Assembly (NCBI GenBank): GCA_037952775.1
Contig: JBANAY010000003.1
Span: 28,334,001 to 28,398,000 of the forward strand
Source of the DNA: Clonostachys chloroleuca
Lineage: Eukaryota; Ascomycota; Sordariomycetes; Hypocreales; Bionectriaceae
Length of the DNA: 64,000 bases
Reading direction: 5' to 3'
Shown here: positions 15,301 through 28,514 of the stretch, in pieces
Position numbering within the stretch: the stretch's first letter is position 1
How the letters are laid out: each line of letters begins with the position of its first letter
Made by a program: the position numbers and the translations under genes
The notes under the pieces: generated by a model
Databases searched by the model: none
Told to the model about the DNA's origin: nothing
What the model saw: the letters and a program-made list of their open reading frames with translations, nothing else

Positions 15301-16304
15301 ATTATAATTAATATTATATATTTACTAGATTAAGAACTAGTTTTATATATTATCTATATAGTAACTATATTCTAAAATATAATCTTCCTTATAAATATTT
15401 TAATAGATACTATATAGAAAGTATTAAAAAGAATCTAGCTAGATATATATCTAGGATTATTAGATTATATTATATATAATATAAAAACCTAATTTATAAG
15501 TAACTAATTTTATATAAATATAAAGATTATTAGTTCTAAGTATAAGTAAATACTAATTAAAGCTTATTAGTTAATTAATAAGATTAAGAGATATTATAAA
15601 CTACTATAATATATATTTAATATCTTATATAAGGAACTTAAGAAGATAACCTTAAAGGAATTAATATTATAAATAGTAATTAAAGTAGTTAATAATATAG
15701 TAGGGCCTAATAGCTTTATACTAATACTCCTTATATTTAGAGTATATCTAAGAGTTATTATATTCTCTTCCCTATTATAATCTATAGTTTAAAGAGTATA
15801 AATAGTTAATTTTATAATAAAAGCTTTAAGGGAATTATATACTAAAGAGAGAACTATATTTATACTAGCTATATATAATAGCTCTAACCTAATAGAACTC
15901 CTTAAACTCCTACTTCTAAGTAAGATTATAGTATAAAGAGAGAATAAGGAGTAGTTTAGATTATATAGACTTTTCTTAAATAACTCCTATAATATTATAA
16001 TTAAAATATATAATAAACTAAAGACCTTTTAGTCTATATATATAAAGTTATACTATAGAGATAAATAAACTAAAAATTTAATCTAAAAGAGTACTAGCCT
16101 AGTAATATATTTAAAAAACCCCTTACTACTTATAATAAGTAAACTACTATAAAGAAAGGAATAACTAATAGGCTTAAAGAATAAACTAAAAGTATATATA
16201 TAATATATAGTATAACTAGTTAGACTATATACTAACTATATAATATATAAGGAGTAAGATACCCTTAAGCTAGCTAAGAAACTTTAAAAGAAAGGAGTTA
16301 TTAT

Positions 16305-17075
16305 TATTAAGATTTACCCTATAGACTATAGGGTAGATCAAGATTACCCTATATTAATTAATCAAATAATATATAATTAGTATAGGGTAAGGGGGAATAA
16401 AATAACTAACTTAGGGCTCTCTAAAGCTGGGAGCCCTCTGAAGCTACTGGCCTAACCCACTGTAGCTGCCCGTTAGGGCAATTGCGTTAGCGGTCACAAC
16501 CGCTGTAACGGCCGCTGTAGCGTCCGTGCTAGCGATCCCGTATTGCACTAAAGCAGCTGTATTAGCGGACTTCGTATCTGCTGCAGCACTTGCATTAGCG
16601 GACCTCGTATCCGCCGTACGAGAACCTTAGCACTTAGTTTAGTGAACCTCGTAACTACTATAGCAGCTATATTAAGCGGACTTCGTATCCGCTGTAGCAT
16701 CTGTATTAGCAGTCTCGTATCCCTCTGTACGAGAACCTTATAGCGGTTATAAGCCCATATTATAGAAGGCAATATATTATCTTCAGGGCCCTTACAGCCT
16801 GGAAACACCTATAAGTACAGGGCTTCCTCCCTGCTAGATAGAGATTCTATAAGTTACCAATATACTCTTTTATCTACCCTACAGTCTATCTTTCTTAGCT
16901 ACCCTATAGCTAATAGAGCTTTATTTTCTCTTATAGAGCCTGCACCTTCTACTATACCTTTTCAAACGATCCTTCTCTAGTATTTCAGAGCCTACCCTAT
17001 AGGCTTTATCTACCCTAGACCCAGCTTACCCTACAGCTGGTCTACCCTATACTAGAGACCTTGACCTTTTAAAAA
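16305..17075. mobile_element. GC-richer insertion nested in Copia element B
   Basis: Absent from the matching place in element A (about 5,470), and flanked by TTAT/ATTAT on both sides (16,300-16,304 and 17,075-17,079). Unlike its host it retains many CG, CA and TG dinucleotides. It holds many TACCCTA/TAGGGTA heptamers, some arranged as small palindromes, and an imperfect minisatellite at about 16,548-16,740 built on an ATTAGCGGACYTCGTATCCGC-like unit. No transposase is encoded, so it looks like a non-autonomous element. The family is not recognised. Confidence 0.65.
16548..16740. repeat. Imperfect minisatellite in the nested insertion
   Basis: Four to five degenerate units containing ATTAGCGGAC followed by TCGTATCCGC, separated by GCAGC-type linkers, plus two copies of GTACGAGAACC. 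An open frame across it on the minus strand exists only because the repeat has no stops, so it is not called as a gene. Confidence 0.6.
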
Positions 17076-20000
17076 TTATAACCTCAGGTACTCTATTTAA
17101 AGCCTCTATAATAGCTAAAATTAACTAACTTATTAAAGCAGGTATATTTAAGTTTATATAGTTTAATTATAATATTAAAAGTAGTTAATTATTTAAAGTA
17201 TATATTATTAATAAGGTAAAAGAACAGAATATATATCTATATAAGAAATTCTATTTAGTTATATAAGAATATAATAATACTAGTAAGAAGATAGTTCTTA
17301 TATAGTTACTAATAATCTAATACTATAATTAATAGCTTATTCTTATATTAATACTATTACTACTAGTAGTAGGAACTTATATTCTAATAGATAGAGATAT
17401 TATATAAACCTACCTATAGTCTAAGTTAATACTATAATATATAATTTATATAATACTCCTAAAAGACCTTAAGTAAAGCTATTTATAAGAAATAATTATA
17501 AAAATTATAAAGCTACTATATAGAATTACTAAGTCTAGTATATATTAGTATATTATATACTATAAGCACTTTATAATATATATAAAGATAGTAACCTCTA
17601 GCTTTAATTTATACCTTCTAATTATAGGAAATAATATACTTAGTTTTAGGATTATTAGAATATAAACTAATAATATACTTAGATTATTTAATAAGATACT
17701 TACTATAGAAGAAGAATATTAGTTAAAAGAGGCTAAGTTTAAGATAAAAGCTAGAGTTAAGCTTTCTAAGGAAATAAATCTTAAATTTAATAGAGAAAAG
17801 ATATCCCTCTATAGTATAATAATTAAGTTTCTTTAAAAAGGCTAAGCTAATATACTTTAGAAAGCTATAGATATAAAGAGCTATAAAGCCTAAAGAGTAT
17901 ATAGTATATAGATTATAAGTATTATATAACTAGAAACCTTATATAATTTATCTATAGTAGTATAATTATAATAGAACCTATTAAAAGATAATATTAAGAA
18001 GTTAAATAAAAGGCTTATATAGTAAATTAAAAACTATAACTATAGACTGAAATTTATATTATTTAACCTGTATAACCTAAAGCTATATATCTTTATAAAC
18101 AGATCTCTTATTAATAATAAAGATATAAGCTTTTAAATTAGCTTTATAATTATACTTAGAATAAAGATAAGAATTAAGAACTAAGAGCTTATATTCTAAC
18201 TAACTAGGAATATTATATACTAATTATTAATAAAGTATAAATATATTATAAGAAGCAGCTTTATATTAGAAGTCTATAGTATAATAGCTAGATTTAATAT
18301 AGATATTATAATTATAAGTACTCTTTAAATAATTACTTTAAAAATAATACTATTAGAAATACTACTAGTAATTTATATAGATTCTCTTTTACTATATAAA
18401 TATTTTATTAAGCTTAGTATAACTATAGAGAAAAAACTAATAATTAATATAATAATCTTATAATAATTATATAAATACTATAAAATTACTAAGATAAAAT
18501 AAATTAATAAAGAGAATAACCTAGTAGATATTTTAATAAAAAGAAAGCTTAATTTAATACTTTTAAAACTTATAGAAATAAATAAATTAAGAATTTAAAT
18601 TAAGAGAAATATTAAGAGACTATCTAAACTAGGTATAGCCTAATAAATATAGATAGACTAAATCTATATAATAAGCTATTTCGAACTAAGAATTTAAATA
18701 TATTATAAGTAATTAGAATATATAGGAGAGGGAGCCTCCTATAAAAAGCTATTCTATTTCTCTATCTATCTAAGCTATTTACTAATAATTAGATCTATCT
18801 ACCTATCTAAACTAGCTAAATTATCTAATTTTTTTTTTTATTTTTTTTTATTTTATTCTTCTCTTTTACTTAGGTTTAAAATATATAGGAAAATAATATC
18901 TAGAGAGTTAGGATTAAATATTAGAGGAATTACCCTTAAGTTTATTATTACTATATATTAGAATTAGATATTAAAGGAACTACTCTCGGATTTATTATTA
19001 TTATTAGATCTATTAGTACTTCTATAGATAGTACTATTATTATTATTAAGCCTTATAAATTAATAATAAATAATATAGTATTCTAAAAAGATTTAATCTC
19101 TTTAGAAATAGTATTTTTAAAAATATAGCTAGAGCTAGGTTTTAATCTATATTACTAATAAATAGTTAAACTATTAAAAGTACTATCTATAGTAAGATTA
19201 TAAGCTATCTTCTAAATAGTACTAGTATATATAATTAGAAGGTATATTTTAGTATACTTATAGAAAGGTTTTCTAATAGATTTACTAAGTTTAATAAAAG
19301 CTTTATAAGTAGTAACTAAGTTATATATAAAAAGTATTAGAACTTTAGATATAGTAATATAAATATTATTACTCTTATTATAATATATATACTATATTCT
19401 ATTACTATTATAGTTAAAATAATAACTATTACTTTTCCCTAAGATAAGTAATTTAATATATACTATATATTTATTAGGATACTTACTACTAATAAATATA
19501 TTAATTAAGAAAGTAAGAAAAAGAAAGATTATTAATATTTATATCTAATTAGAGTACTTCTTAGCTATATAATATTCCTATCTCTTATACTTTTTAAACT
19601 CTTTTTATATCCTTCTAACTTTAGTTTACTACTAGGCTAATATACTTAATATTCTTTAGATTATTATATAAGCTTATTAGTAAGAGTTTCTAAAACTAAG
19701 TATCTAAATATATATAATTAATAGCTATTTCCCTAATTATACTATAGTAGGATAGTATTATAAACTTAGAGAAAAGGCTTTAAGGAGTAGATAAAAGAGA
19801 GGAGAAAGAAGGTATTATATCTCTATATTTAGTTAGCTTTAAAATATATAAGAAGAAAGTAACTACTTATAGAGAAAAAAATAGTAAGTTAAAAGTTTAA
19901 CTATATATTACTAAGATTAGCTATAAAACTATATCCTAGAGTATATATATCTCTATATATAGAAAGAGGATTAGGGTATAATTATTCTATAAAATAATTA

Positions 20001-20353
20001 GTTATAAAACTCTAATCTAAAGTAATAAAGATTATTATAGAGGGTATATATATAATACTAGAGTAGCTATATAGAAAAGAAAAAAAGGAATATTATAATA
20101 GTATAAAATAGGGTTTAATATAGGTAGGGTATATATTTATAATTACTTATTACTAAGGGTAATTATAATAATAAGTAGGGAAATCTAATAATAAAATATA
20201 TATATATTCAGACTAATATATATAATATATCTTTTTAATAAAGATATAAGGAATTAGAATTATATATATTTATTTCTTATATTTATAGAGATTATAAAAG
20301 ATCTATAATTATAAGGGCTATTTATATAAAATAAGAAAATAAAAGACTATCTA

Positions 20354-20543
20354 TATTAGTATACTAAATACTACTAACTAGTAGTTACTAGCTAGAAGCT
20401 AGAAGTAGAGTAGTTTACTTAATTAGAACTATTTTAGAACTATATTTATAACTAGTTTACTTCTATAGCTAGGATAGTAACTTAATTAATTACTTTTTAA
20501 TCTATTTACTCTATAGTATATACTTTAGAAAAGCCTTCTAATA
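20354..20543 (+). repeat. 3' LTR of Copia element B
   Basis: 190 bp, same ends as the 5' copy. It is followed directly by the second TATAT target duplicate at 20,544-20,548. Confidence 0.85.
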
Positions 20544-23500
20544 TATATATCTATTATTACTAGCTCTATAATACTTATATATTAATAGTAACTTATATTA
20601 TATAGCCTAAGATAATTTAATTATACTACTTAGAATAATACTCTAATTAGTTTAATTTTAATCTACTTTAGACCCCTATTTAGTATAAGTTATCTAACTA
20701 TTATATATTAATAACTCTTATTTAGCTAATTACTTTATCTTAATTACTATATAATAATAAAAGAAAATATTATAGCTATTATAGTACTCTAAACCTAGTA
20801 ATAGTATACTCCTACTGCTAATAATAATCTATTTACTCTAACTATTAAGGATAATACTATAGATAAAGATAGTAATAATAGTAGTAAGAATAATAATAAT
20901 TATACTAAAGAAATATAGCTCTTATAAGACTAGATTAACTAGCTTTATATATACTTTATAAATACTTACTAAAAGTTAGCTAATATAATAGCTATTATAG
21001 TATAATAAGCTACTATATATACTAATCTCTAGGCTTAGATTATAACTACTATTTAAGGAAGAGAGTTAGAATAATTACTTAAACTATTATTATTTAAAAT
21101 ATTTAATAGAATTTAAAATAAACTTTAGAGATTTATAATTTAACTCTAAGTATATTTTAATTACTTTCTAATTATATTTAATACTAGTAAAAGAAAGATT
21201 ATATATATCTACTTATAACTTAAGGGAGTTATATTTAATTAGTTTAAATTTATTATAAGAGAATATCTTAATAGATAAAAAAGCTAATAAACTATTAATA
21301 TTATAATAAGTTTTAATTATTTTATAGAAGTTCTTAAGTAAATCTTTAGTATTTAAAATAAGAAGTATAAAATAAAATATAAGATTAATATATTTACTTA
21401 GAAAGAATTATATTTAATCTTTAGTACTTACTATCTCTAATTACTAGCTAAAACTAGATAGAATAAGAAATATATTATATTTTACTATTTTAATTAACTT
21501 AAAAAGGAAGTTTAAGAAGAACTATATAAGGAAGATAGGTTAAAAAGTATCTATAAGTATATAACTATAGCTATAAGGATTAATAACTAGTAATACTATT
21601 AGTAAACCTATAATAGAAAAATAATCTATTTTACTAATACTGGAAAACTATAATAATAGTATACTATAGCCTCTAGGATATATATAGGATCTATAGAGCT
21701 AGGAGCTATAGAGAAATATAAATACTATAATTATAATAAGGTTAAATATATTTTATTCTAATATCTAGAACTTAAAAAAAATAAGAAGAAGAAAGATTAG
21801 AAATCTACTAAAAATAGTAAAAAGTAATTAAAAGTAATTAAGAAAACTAATACTAAAGTTTTAAAAATAATATATAAAATTAACTAAGAAGAAACTCCTA
21901 TAACTATTATAATTCCTAAGTACTTTCTAAAGGATATATTTATTTTTTAAAAAGTACTAGAATCTAAGAAATATATAAAACTTAGTATAGCTAGGAAATA
22001 ATAAAAGGAAATCTAATAGATTTTCTAAAAGCTTAAGAAGAAGTTTAAATAAAAAGAACTAGTTCTAGGATTTAGACTATCTACTAAATATAAATATATA
22101 TTCTACTATACTAATAGAGTTATTTTATAAAACTCTACTAAGAAGGAATAATACTAATAGATAAGAATAGAAATTAAAGCTAAATATAATAAACTCTATA
22201 TATATTATTAAAAGAAAATATAAAAATAATATCTAGATATATTAGAGGAATTAGTTATTTTTAGAAATAATACTATTAATACTATATAGCTTAGTAATAG
22301 TATATATAAAATATTAATCTATATAGAGATAATATAAATATATAACTACTCTCTAGAATTATAAATAACTTATTATAATAATTAATACTAAGTATATTAG
22401 ATAGAGAAAGCTAAGAATAATTTCTTTCTATATTTTAATAGAAGAATATTTAATAAATATACTATAGAATAAATATAATACTTTATATACTAATATTATA
22501 GTATAAAATAATATATTATTTTTAAGAAAGATTTAGAGGAATACTCTAAAGAATATATTTATAGTAAACTACTAGTAGAATTATATTCTAAACTAAGATA
22601 TAAAATATATAAAAAAACTAAAATTAAACTAGAATATAAAAATAAGGATTTTAAAGATTAAATAATAGCTAAATATAATAGCTAAATTAAATAATATTAT
22701 AACTAAAAGTATAAGAACTATCTAGAAACTAAAATAATAGTACTAGAACTAGCTAAATATAGTAATAATAATATAAACCCTATTAAAATATATCTATAGT
22801 AATACTAACTATAGAAAGAAAAAATAAGATAATACTATAAATAAGATATATTATTTCTAATAAATAGTAGAGAAAGTAGTAATATAAAGGAATAAGAAAT
22901 TATCTCTACTAATAAAAAAGAATAGAATAAAACCTACTTTAATAATAGAATATTTATAATAATTAGAGAATTAAATAATTAGAAAAAGAAATATAAATAA
23001 TTTATTTCTAGTTTTATAAATAAACTAAGAACTCTTATAAATATTCTAAAATAAGTACTTAAGAATAAGAAAGAGTAAGAATAGTTTAAATAATAAGTTA
23101 ATTAGATAAAAAATAATATAAACTATCTATAATAGAACTATAGTATAATAAAATAATATTAAATTAGAAAATTCTAAAAGCTATTAAGAAAGGAAATTTA
23201 ATTAATATTATTATAGATATTAAGATTAAGAGATATTAGCTTATAGTATAGATAGACTATAGAGTATTATATAATTATATCTTACTAATAGTAATTAACT
23301 AACTCTACTTATTATAAAGAATAAAGAAAAAGTCCTATAATATTATAACTCTAGATAAAATATTATTTAAGTATAATAATAGAATTATTAACTCTAAAAT
23401 TAATTATTTTATAATTAAAATCTAAAGGAAAGAATTTAATATTATATATAACTTAGTACTATTAAATTTCTATAATATTATATTAGGATTATTATAATTA

Positions 23501-24903
23501 TAAGAAGTAAATCTACTAATAGACTAGTTTACTAGTTATATAAAGTAGAAAGATACTTTTATAAATTTATATTAAGATTAATAAAAATTAAAATTTTATT
23601 AGATATTAGAAGAATATAATAATTCCTTAATAACTAAAAGTATTACTATAAAAAACTAAAATAATAACTTATAATAATAAGTAGATATAGTAATTATAGT
23701 CTTAATAATATTATAACCTAATATACTAAAAAATCTATTCTACTAAGAATTATAATAAATAAAGTAAATCTTAGACTAGATATAAAAATTAGAATAATCT
23801 CTAAAAATAAACTTTATTAATTAGATATATATAATAAATTAATAAAAATATAATTATAATATTAAGTTTAATTTATAATATAAATAAGTAAGAAAGAAAT
23901 AATTATAAAAAAATAAAAAGGAATATTTTAAAAGGGGAAAACTAGATTATATTCTAAAGGAATATTAGAAATATAATAAACTATTTAAAGAAACCTTAGA
24001 AACTAAATTACTATAATATAGCTAATAGAATTATAAAATCTTTATTATTAAAGAAGGAGAATTAGCTTTCTATAAACTCTATAACTTTATAGAACCCTAG
24101 TTATAAATACTCTATAAATATATTAATAATATATTAGTAAAAGGCTATATATAGTTATTAATTTTATCTATAAGATATTCTATAATATTTATACTAAAAA
24201 AGAATAATAAACTCTATTTAGTTATTAACTATTACTAACTAAATAAGATTATATATAAAGATAGAATATTCTTACTACTAATTATAGAACTTAGAGATTA
24301 GTTATAGAGTAAATAGTAATTTACTATACTAGATCTAAAGGGAGCTTATAATTTAATATAAATTAAAGAAGGAGATAAATAGAAAATAGTATTTAGAATA
24401 AAGTTTAGTTTATATAAATATCTTATTATACCCTTTAGACTAATAAATATATCTATAATATTCTAATAAATAATTAATTAAGTACTTAGAGAGTATCTTA
24501 ATATTTTTATAATTATATATTTTAATAATATTTTAATATTCTTAGATAATCTAGATATATATAAGGAATATATATATAAGGTTCTAAAGAAACTAAAAGA
24601 TACTAATCTCCTAATAGAACTTAAGAAAAACTAGTTTTATATTAAGGAAGTTAACTTCCTAGAATATACTATTTAATCTAATAAAATATAAATAGAAAAA
24701 AGTAAAATTATTATAGTTTCTAAATAGAAGGAACTAATAAATATTAAGGAAATATAAGCTTTCTTTAGATTTATTAATTACTATTAATAATTTATTAAAA
24801 ATTATAGAAAGATTACTATACTACTATATAATTTAATAAAAAAGAAGAAAGAATTTTAATAGAACTTAAAATATTAAGATATATTTAATAATATTAAGAA
24901 CTT
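20544..24903 (+). mobile_element. Gypsy copy 2, gag-pol body (RIP-degraded)
   Basis: Plus-strand continuation of Gypsy copy 2 after Copia B. Translation near 24,030-24,690 gives a recognisable Gypsy reverse transcriptase despite many stops: a PFRLINIS stretch where the family has PFGLTNA, then YFNNILIF where the family has the catalytic YxDDILIF. The two Asp codons have become Asn codons, as G-to-A RIP changes would produce. The element cannot be functional. It is interrupted at 24,903 by the foldback element. Confidence 0.8.
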
Positions 24904-26808
24904 TTGAAATTACAGTGGCCTACAAGGTGTATTAGGCCTTGAGACCGCTATAACTAGCAGCAGCGGAAAATTTAGCTTCTAACTTATAGTGAACACTCCT
25001 CTATAACTTAGTCAAATTTCATACTAGAAAGTCGGTTTATAGTGCATTTTATAGCGCAAAAGAATCTTATTTTGGTGAGAGGAACCGGAAAAATATACCA
25101 ATTTCTCTCATAGGTCTACCGACTAAAAACTACTCTAAAACCCGCTACAGCAGCTTCCCGGGCTACTTTTGATTTTCCGCAAAATTCATTACTATAGGAA
25201 ATCTAAAAAATCGACTCACAACTACCAAACCATAAGATAGATATATATAACCTTTTTAAGACCCACTTTTATCTGAAAGAGCTAGTTAAACTGATCAGTT
25301 AAGTATAGATATTAGATATCTTATCTTTAAAGCTGAAAGAGATATCTAAGATCTAAGGTCTAGTCTAGGGTAGGTTGGTTATAGGGTAGCTTGGGTATAG
25401 GTTAGGCTACTAGAAGTTACTCAGATTTTTTCCTGAATTTTCTAGACCCTTATTTAGGCTAATATAGCCTAATAACCTATAAATAACGCTGCTGACGCTC
25501 CTAGCCCTAAAGAGGAACTGGAGCCTGCTAAGCCGTAGCGGTCATAGCGGCCTGTAGCCACTGACCCACAGTGGCTGCAACCGCTATTGGCTCGTGATCG
25601 TAGTCGCTATCGGATAGCGGTCTCAATCGCTATTGGCTAGCTGTTACAGGGGATAGCGATCGCTAACAGTTAGTGGTTGCGACCGCTAGAGGTTAGTGGT
25701 TGCAACCGCTAACTTATAGCGATACGGTCACTAACTTATAGTGGCTATAGTCTCTCAATTCAACATTTATATAGTAAATAAAATCCTAAATAAGTACTAA
25801 AGAACTAAAAAAAGCTATATATAGCTTAAAGGCTCTCTTACTATATAAAATAGAATAAATCTACTAGATTAGAGGAGTATAGATAAATAGCTAAGAGGGG
25901 AAAAATATTAAAATAGTTATTGTTGAATTGAGAGACTATAGCCACTATAAGTTAGTGACTGTATCGCTATAAGTTAGCGGTTGCAACTACTAACCTTTAG
26001 CGGTCGCAACCACTAACTGTTAGCGATCGCAGCTACTAACTGTTAGCGATCGCTATCCCCTGTAACAGCTAGCTAATAGCGATTGAGACCGCTATCCGAT
26101 AGCGACTACGATCACTAGCCAATAGCGGTTGCAGCCACTGTGGGTCAGTGGCTACAGGCCGCTATAACCGCTACGGCTTAGCGGGCTCCAGTTCCTCTTT
26201 AGGGCTAGGAGCGTCAGCAGTATTATTTATAGGTTATTAGGCTATAATAGCCTAAATAAGGGTCTAGGAAATTCAGGAAAAAATCTGAATAACTTCTAGT
26301 AGCCTAACCTATACCTAGATTACCCTATAACTAACCTACCCTAGACTAAACCTTAGATCTTAGATATCTCCTTTATCTTTAAAGATAGAATATCTAATAT
26401 CTATACTTAACTAATCAGCTTAAGAGCCTCTTTCAGATAAAAGTAGGTCTTATAAAAGTTATATATATCTATCTTATAGTTTAGTAGTTATAAGTTAATT
26501 TTTTAGATTTCCTATAGTAATAAATTTTATAGAAAATTAAAAGTAGCCTGGGAAGCTACTATAGCAGGTTTTAGAGTAGTTTTAGTCAGTCAGTAGACCT
26601 ATAAAAGAAATTAGTATATTTTTCCGGTTCCTCTTACTAAAATAAGATTCTTTTATACTATAAAATATACTATAAACCAACTTTCTAGTATAAAATTTAA
26701 CTAAGTTATAGAGGAGTATTTACTATAAGTTAGAAGCTAAAACTTCTGCTGCTGCTAGTTATAGCGGTCTCAAGGCCTAATACACCTTGTAGGCCACTGT
26801 AATTTCAA
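24904..26808. mobile_element. Long foldback element with terminal inverted repeats
   Basis: The left arm (24,904-25,765, 862 bp) and right arm (25,921-26,808, 888 bp) are reverse complements of each other around a 155-bp AT-rich loop. The outer ends read TTGAAATTACAGTGGCC and its complement. The inner part of each arm contains several imperfect GCGGTYGYRACCGCTA-like palindromic units. The left arm keeps many CG/CA/TG sites, while the right arm has both C-to-T and G-to-A changes at many of the same places. No coding capacity is visible. It is inserted in Gypsy copy 2, and a target duplication could not be resolved. Confidence 0.8.
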
Positions 26809-27010
26809 TAGTTATTAAAAAGAGTAGGTTTATATAAAGACTATTTAATATAGTAATTATAGAAAGCTTAATTATAATAAAAGAATCTAATAGAAGATTA
26901 AAGAGGGATTAGTTAGTTTAGTTTCTAGTACTATTATTATAGAGAAATAAAGTTAGTTTTTTATTTAAGTTCTTATATAAATAGTAGAGAGAAGTATATT
27001 ATTCAGTAGT
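26809..27010 (+). mobile_element. Gypsy copy 2, remnant beyond the foldback
   Basis: The reading of the Gypsy polyprotein resumes after the foldback (a KRVGLYKDYL-like stretch follows the residues before 24,903) and then decays. AT-rich RIP sequence ends by about 27,010, giving a sharp step to normal composition. Confidence 0.6.
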
Positions 27011-27140
27011 TTATATCGTTCGCTGGTAGATTATATTAGACTTATACTATCTTTCCCTAATACAGTAGTCGTGTTATCGCTTTCCAAACAGGCCCCACGA
27101 TAGTGTACTTAAGGAGATCACCGGCAAAAAAAGGTCTAAA

Positions 27141-28514
27141 CTATAGATTACGGTTAAAGAACAAGACAGATTGCTTGATTAGATGAACAACTGGGATCGG
27201 AGCGAGATCAGGAGGTGGGTCGGTTCTTGACTGCTCAAAACAGAACCCTGCCATTGACCACCAGAACCAAGCCCCAACCCAAATGTACCCGATCGTTCGC
27301 TGGATAGTCCTTGAAAATAGTTCAGAGCATGTGTACTGAACAACTTCTTCAAACAGGATACCTAGCGGTTGCAGCAGAAAGAAAATCAATACACCGAAAC
27401 GTCCCTGGGCTAGACCATCGTCTTTGAGTTCCATGATATAGTGTAGCGTCCCGCTCATGAAGAACGGGAAAAAGAGCCGGGAGAGGCGTGAAATAAGGGA
27501 GCCACGAGGAATGCACAGAATATTGTCTGATGTAAAGTCTCCAAACGCAACAACTACTCTTCGTAGCACCTGGTGCCAAGTCCGGCTGTTTGTTCAAATT
27601 AATATGTAAACAATGCAACCATAATTGAAATGCAGTGTATGAAAGGAAGGAACTCACCCCCACAGCCCGCGAATCGTGTAGGCATGTCTGAGAGAGCCAA
27701 AGATAGGCGGCCAAGACTCTGGCTTGTTGGAACCGATTGTCACAGTTAATGCGGCCGCACAGTAATACATGCAGATGACAGTTAAGCATGTTATTATGGT
27801 GAACATGAGAGTAACCATAAATCTAAATATGACATCCTCGGCGGATAGAGTCCAGAAAGCATACAGAGTTTCTTTCCCGGGTTCCAGAAGATGCGGCTCA
27901 GGCTTCGGCGGCAGTCTGAGAATAACATCTATGATGGTTGAAGCAAGAAGAGCTTTCAGCACGCTACGGAAAGCAAAGCTGAAGCGGCCCTGCGCCTTCG
28001 AGCGCTTAGGTATGCCCTTTACCTCCCATTTGGTACCGACACGGCGGGGGTTGAAGATCAGAGCCAGAGCCTGCAGCCAGGCACCAGGTACTGGCCTGGG
28101 TGGAGAGTTCGAGGGGTCGCCGAGCTCCGATCTATCGGCGCGCGAGAAAAGGATCAGCTCGACAAGACTGAGATAGTTGTGCCATAGCATTGGCCCAAAT
28201 ACTCTCTGTTGCAAAGGGCTGAGTATGTGGTTTCCCGAATCATGGAGGAACTCCGTCAAGATAGCAAGAGTGATTGCAGCACCCAGGCGGATTACTGTAG
28301 CATCTCTTCGGGTGTAGACGACGACGCATGCAAAGAAATTGGTGTACAGTCCTGCCGCCAGTAGAAATGTTGCTGGAGCTCTCAACGTAGCATCCATACT
28401 TTGGGGTGTGATTGCACAAGTTGCATCAACGGGAATGGGAATGAGAATCAACAAAGAGCTGAGGACGCCGTAATCTGACGGCAAATGCATGCCGGCTGCT
28501 CCATTTATCAGCAA
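27141..28514 (-). CDS. Wax synthase-like membrane O-acyltransferase
   Basis: Two exons, 28,514-27,658 and 27,585-27,141, with a 72-bp GT-AG intron (27,586-27,657), give 433 residues. The splice restores a GRTWHQVLRR stretch, and this WHQ element followed downstream by FFMSGTLH (around residues 327-334, His 334 the likely catalytic His) is typical of the fungal wax-synthase branch of the MBOAT-like acyltransferases. Several hydrophobic segments (near residues 15-35, 45-65, 75-95, 225-260 and in exon 2) indicate a multi-pass membrane protein. The family moves acyl groups from acyl-CoA to an alcohol; in fungi many members acylate secondary metabolites. The substrate cannot be read from sequence. 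It lies only about 130 bp from the RIP block. An in-frame Met nine codons downstream is an alternative start. Confidence 0.8.

Larger units (their letters stand above)
12137..20543 (+). mobile_element. RIP-degraded Ty1/Copia-type LTR retrotransposon B
   Basis: Second copy of the same Copia family as element A, aligned with it over its whole length: 7.63 kb once the 0.77-kb insertion at 16,305-17,075 is removed. The LTRs are 190 bp and the target duplication is TATAT. Both copies are saturated with TpA and carry stops in every frame. Differences between A and B are overwhelmingly transitions, as expected for RIP acting independently on two copies. It is inserted in Gypsy copy 2. Confidence 0.85.

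Noticed and set aside
16548..16808. 86-codon minus-strand frame
   Set aside because: It only reads through the minisatellite of the nested insertion. Repeated codons and no domain.
24904..26808. Foldback repeats as a possible CRISPR array or origin
   Set aside because: The units are imperfect palindromes inside a single large inverted repeat. There are no regular spacers, and the genome is eukaryotic.
27769..28176. 135-codon plus-strand frame
   Set aside because: Antisense to exon 1 of the wax synthase-like gene, which has the real domain.
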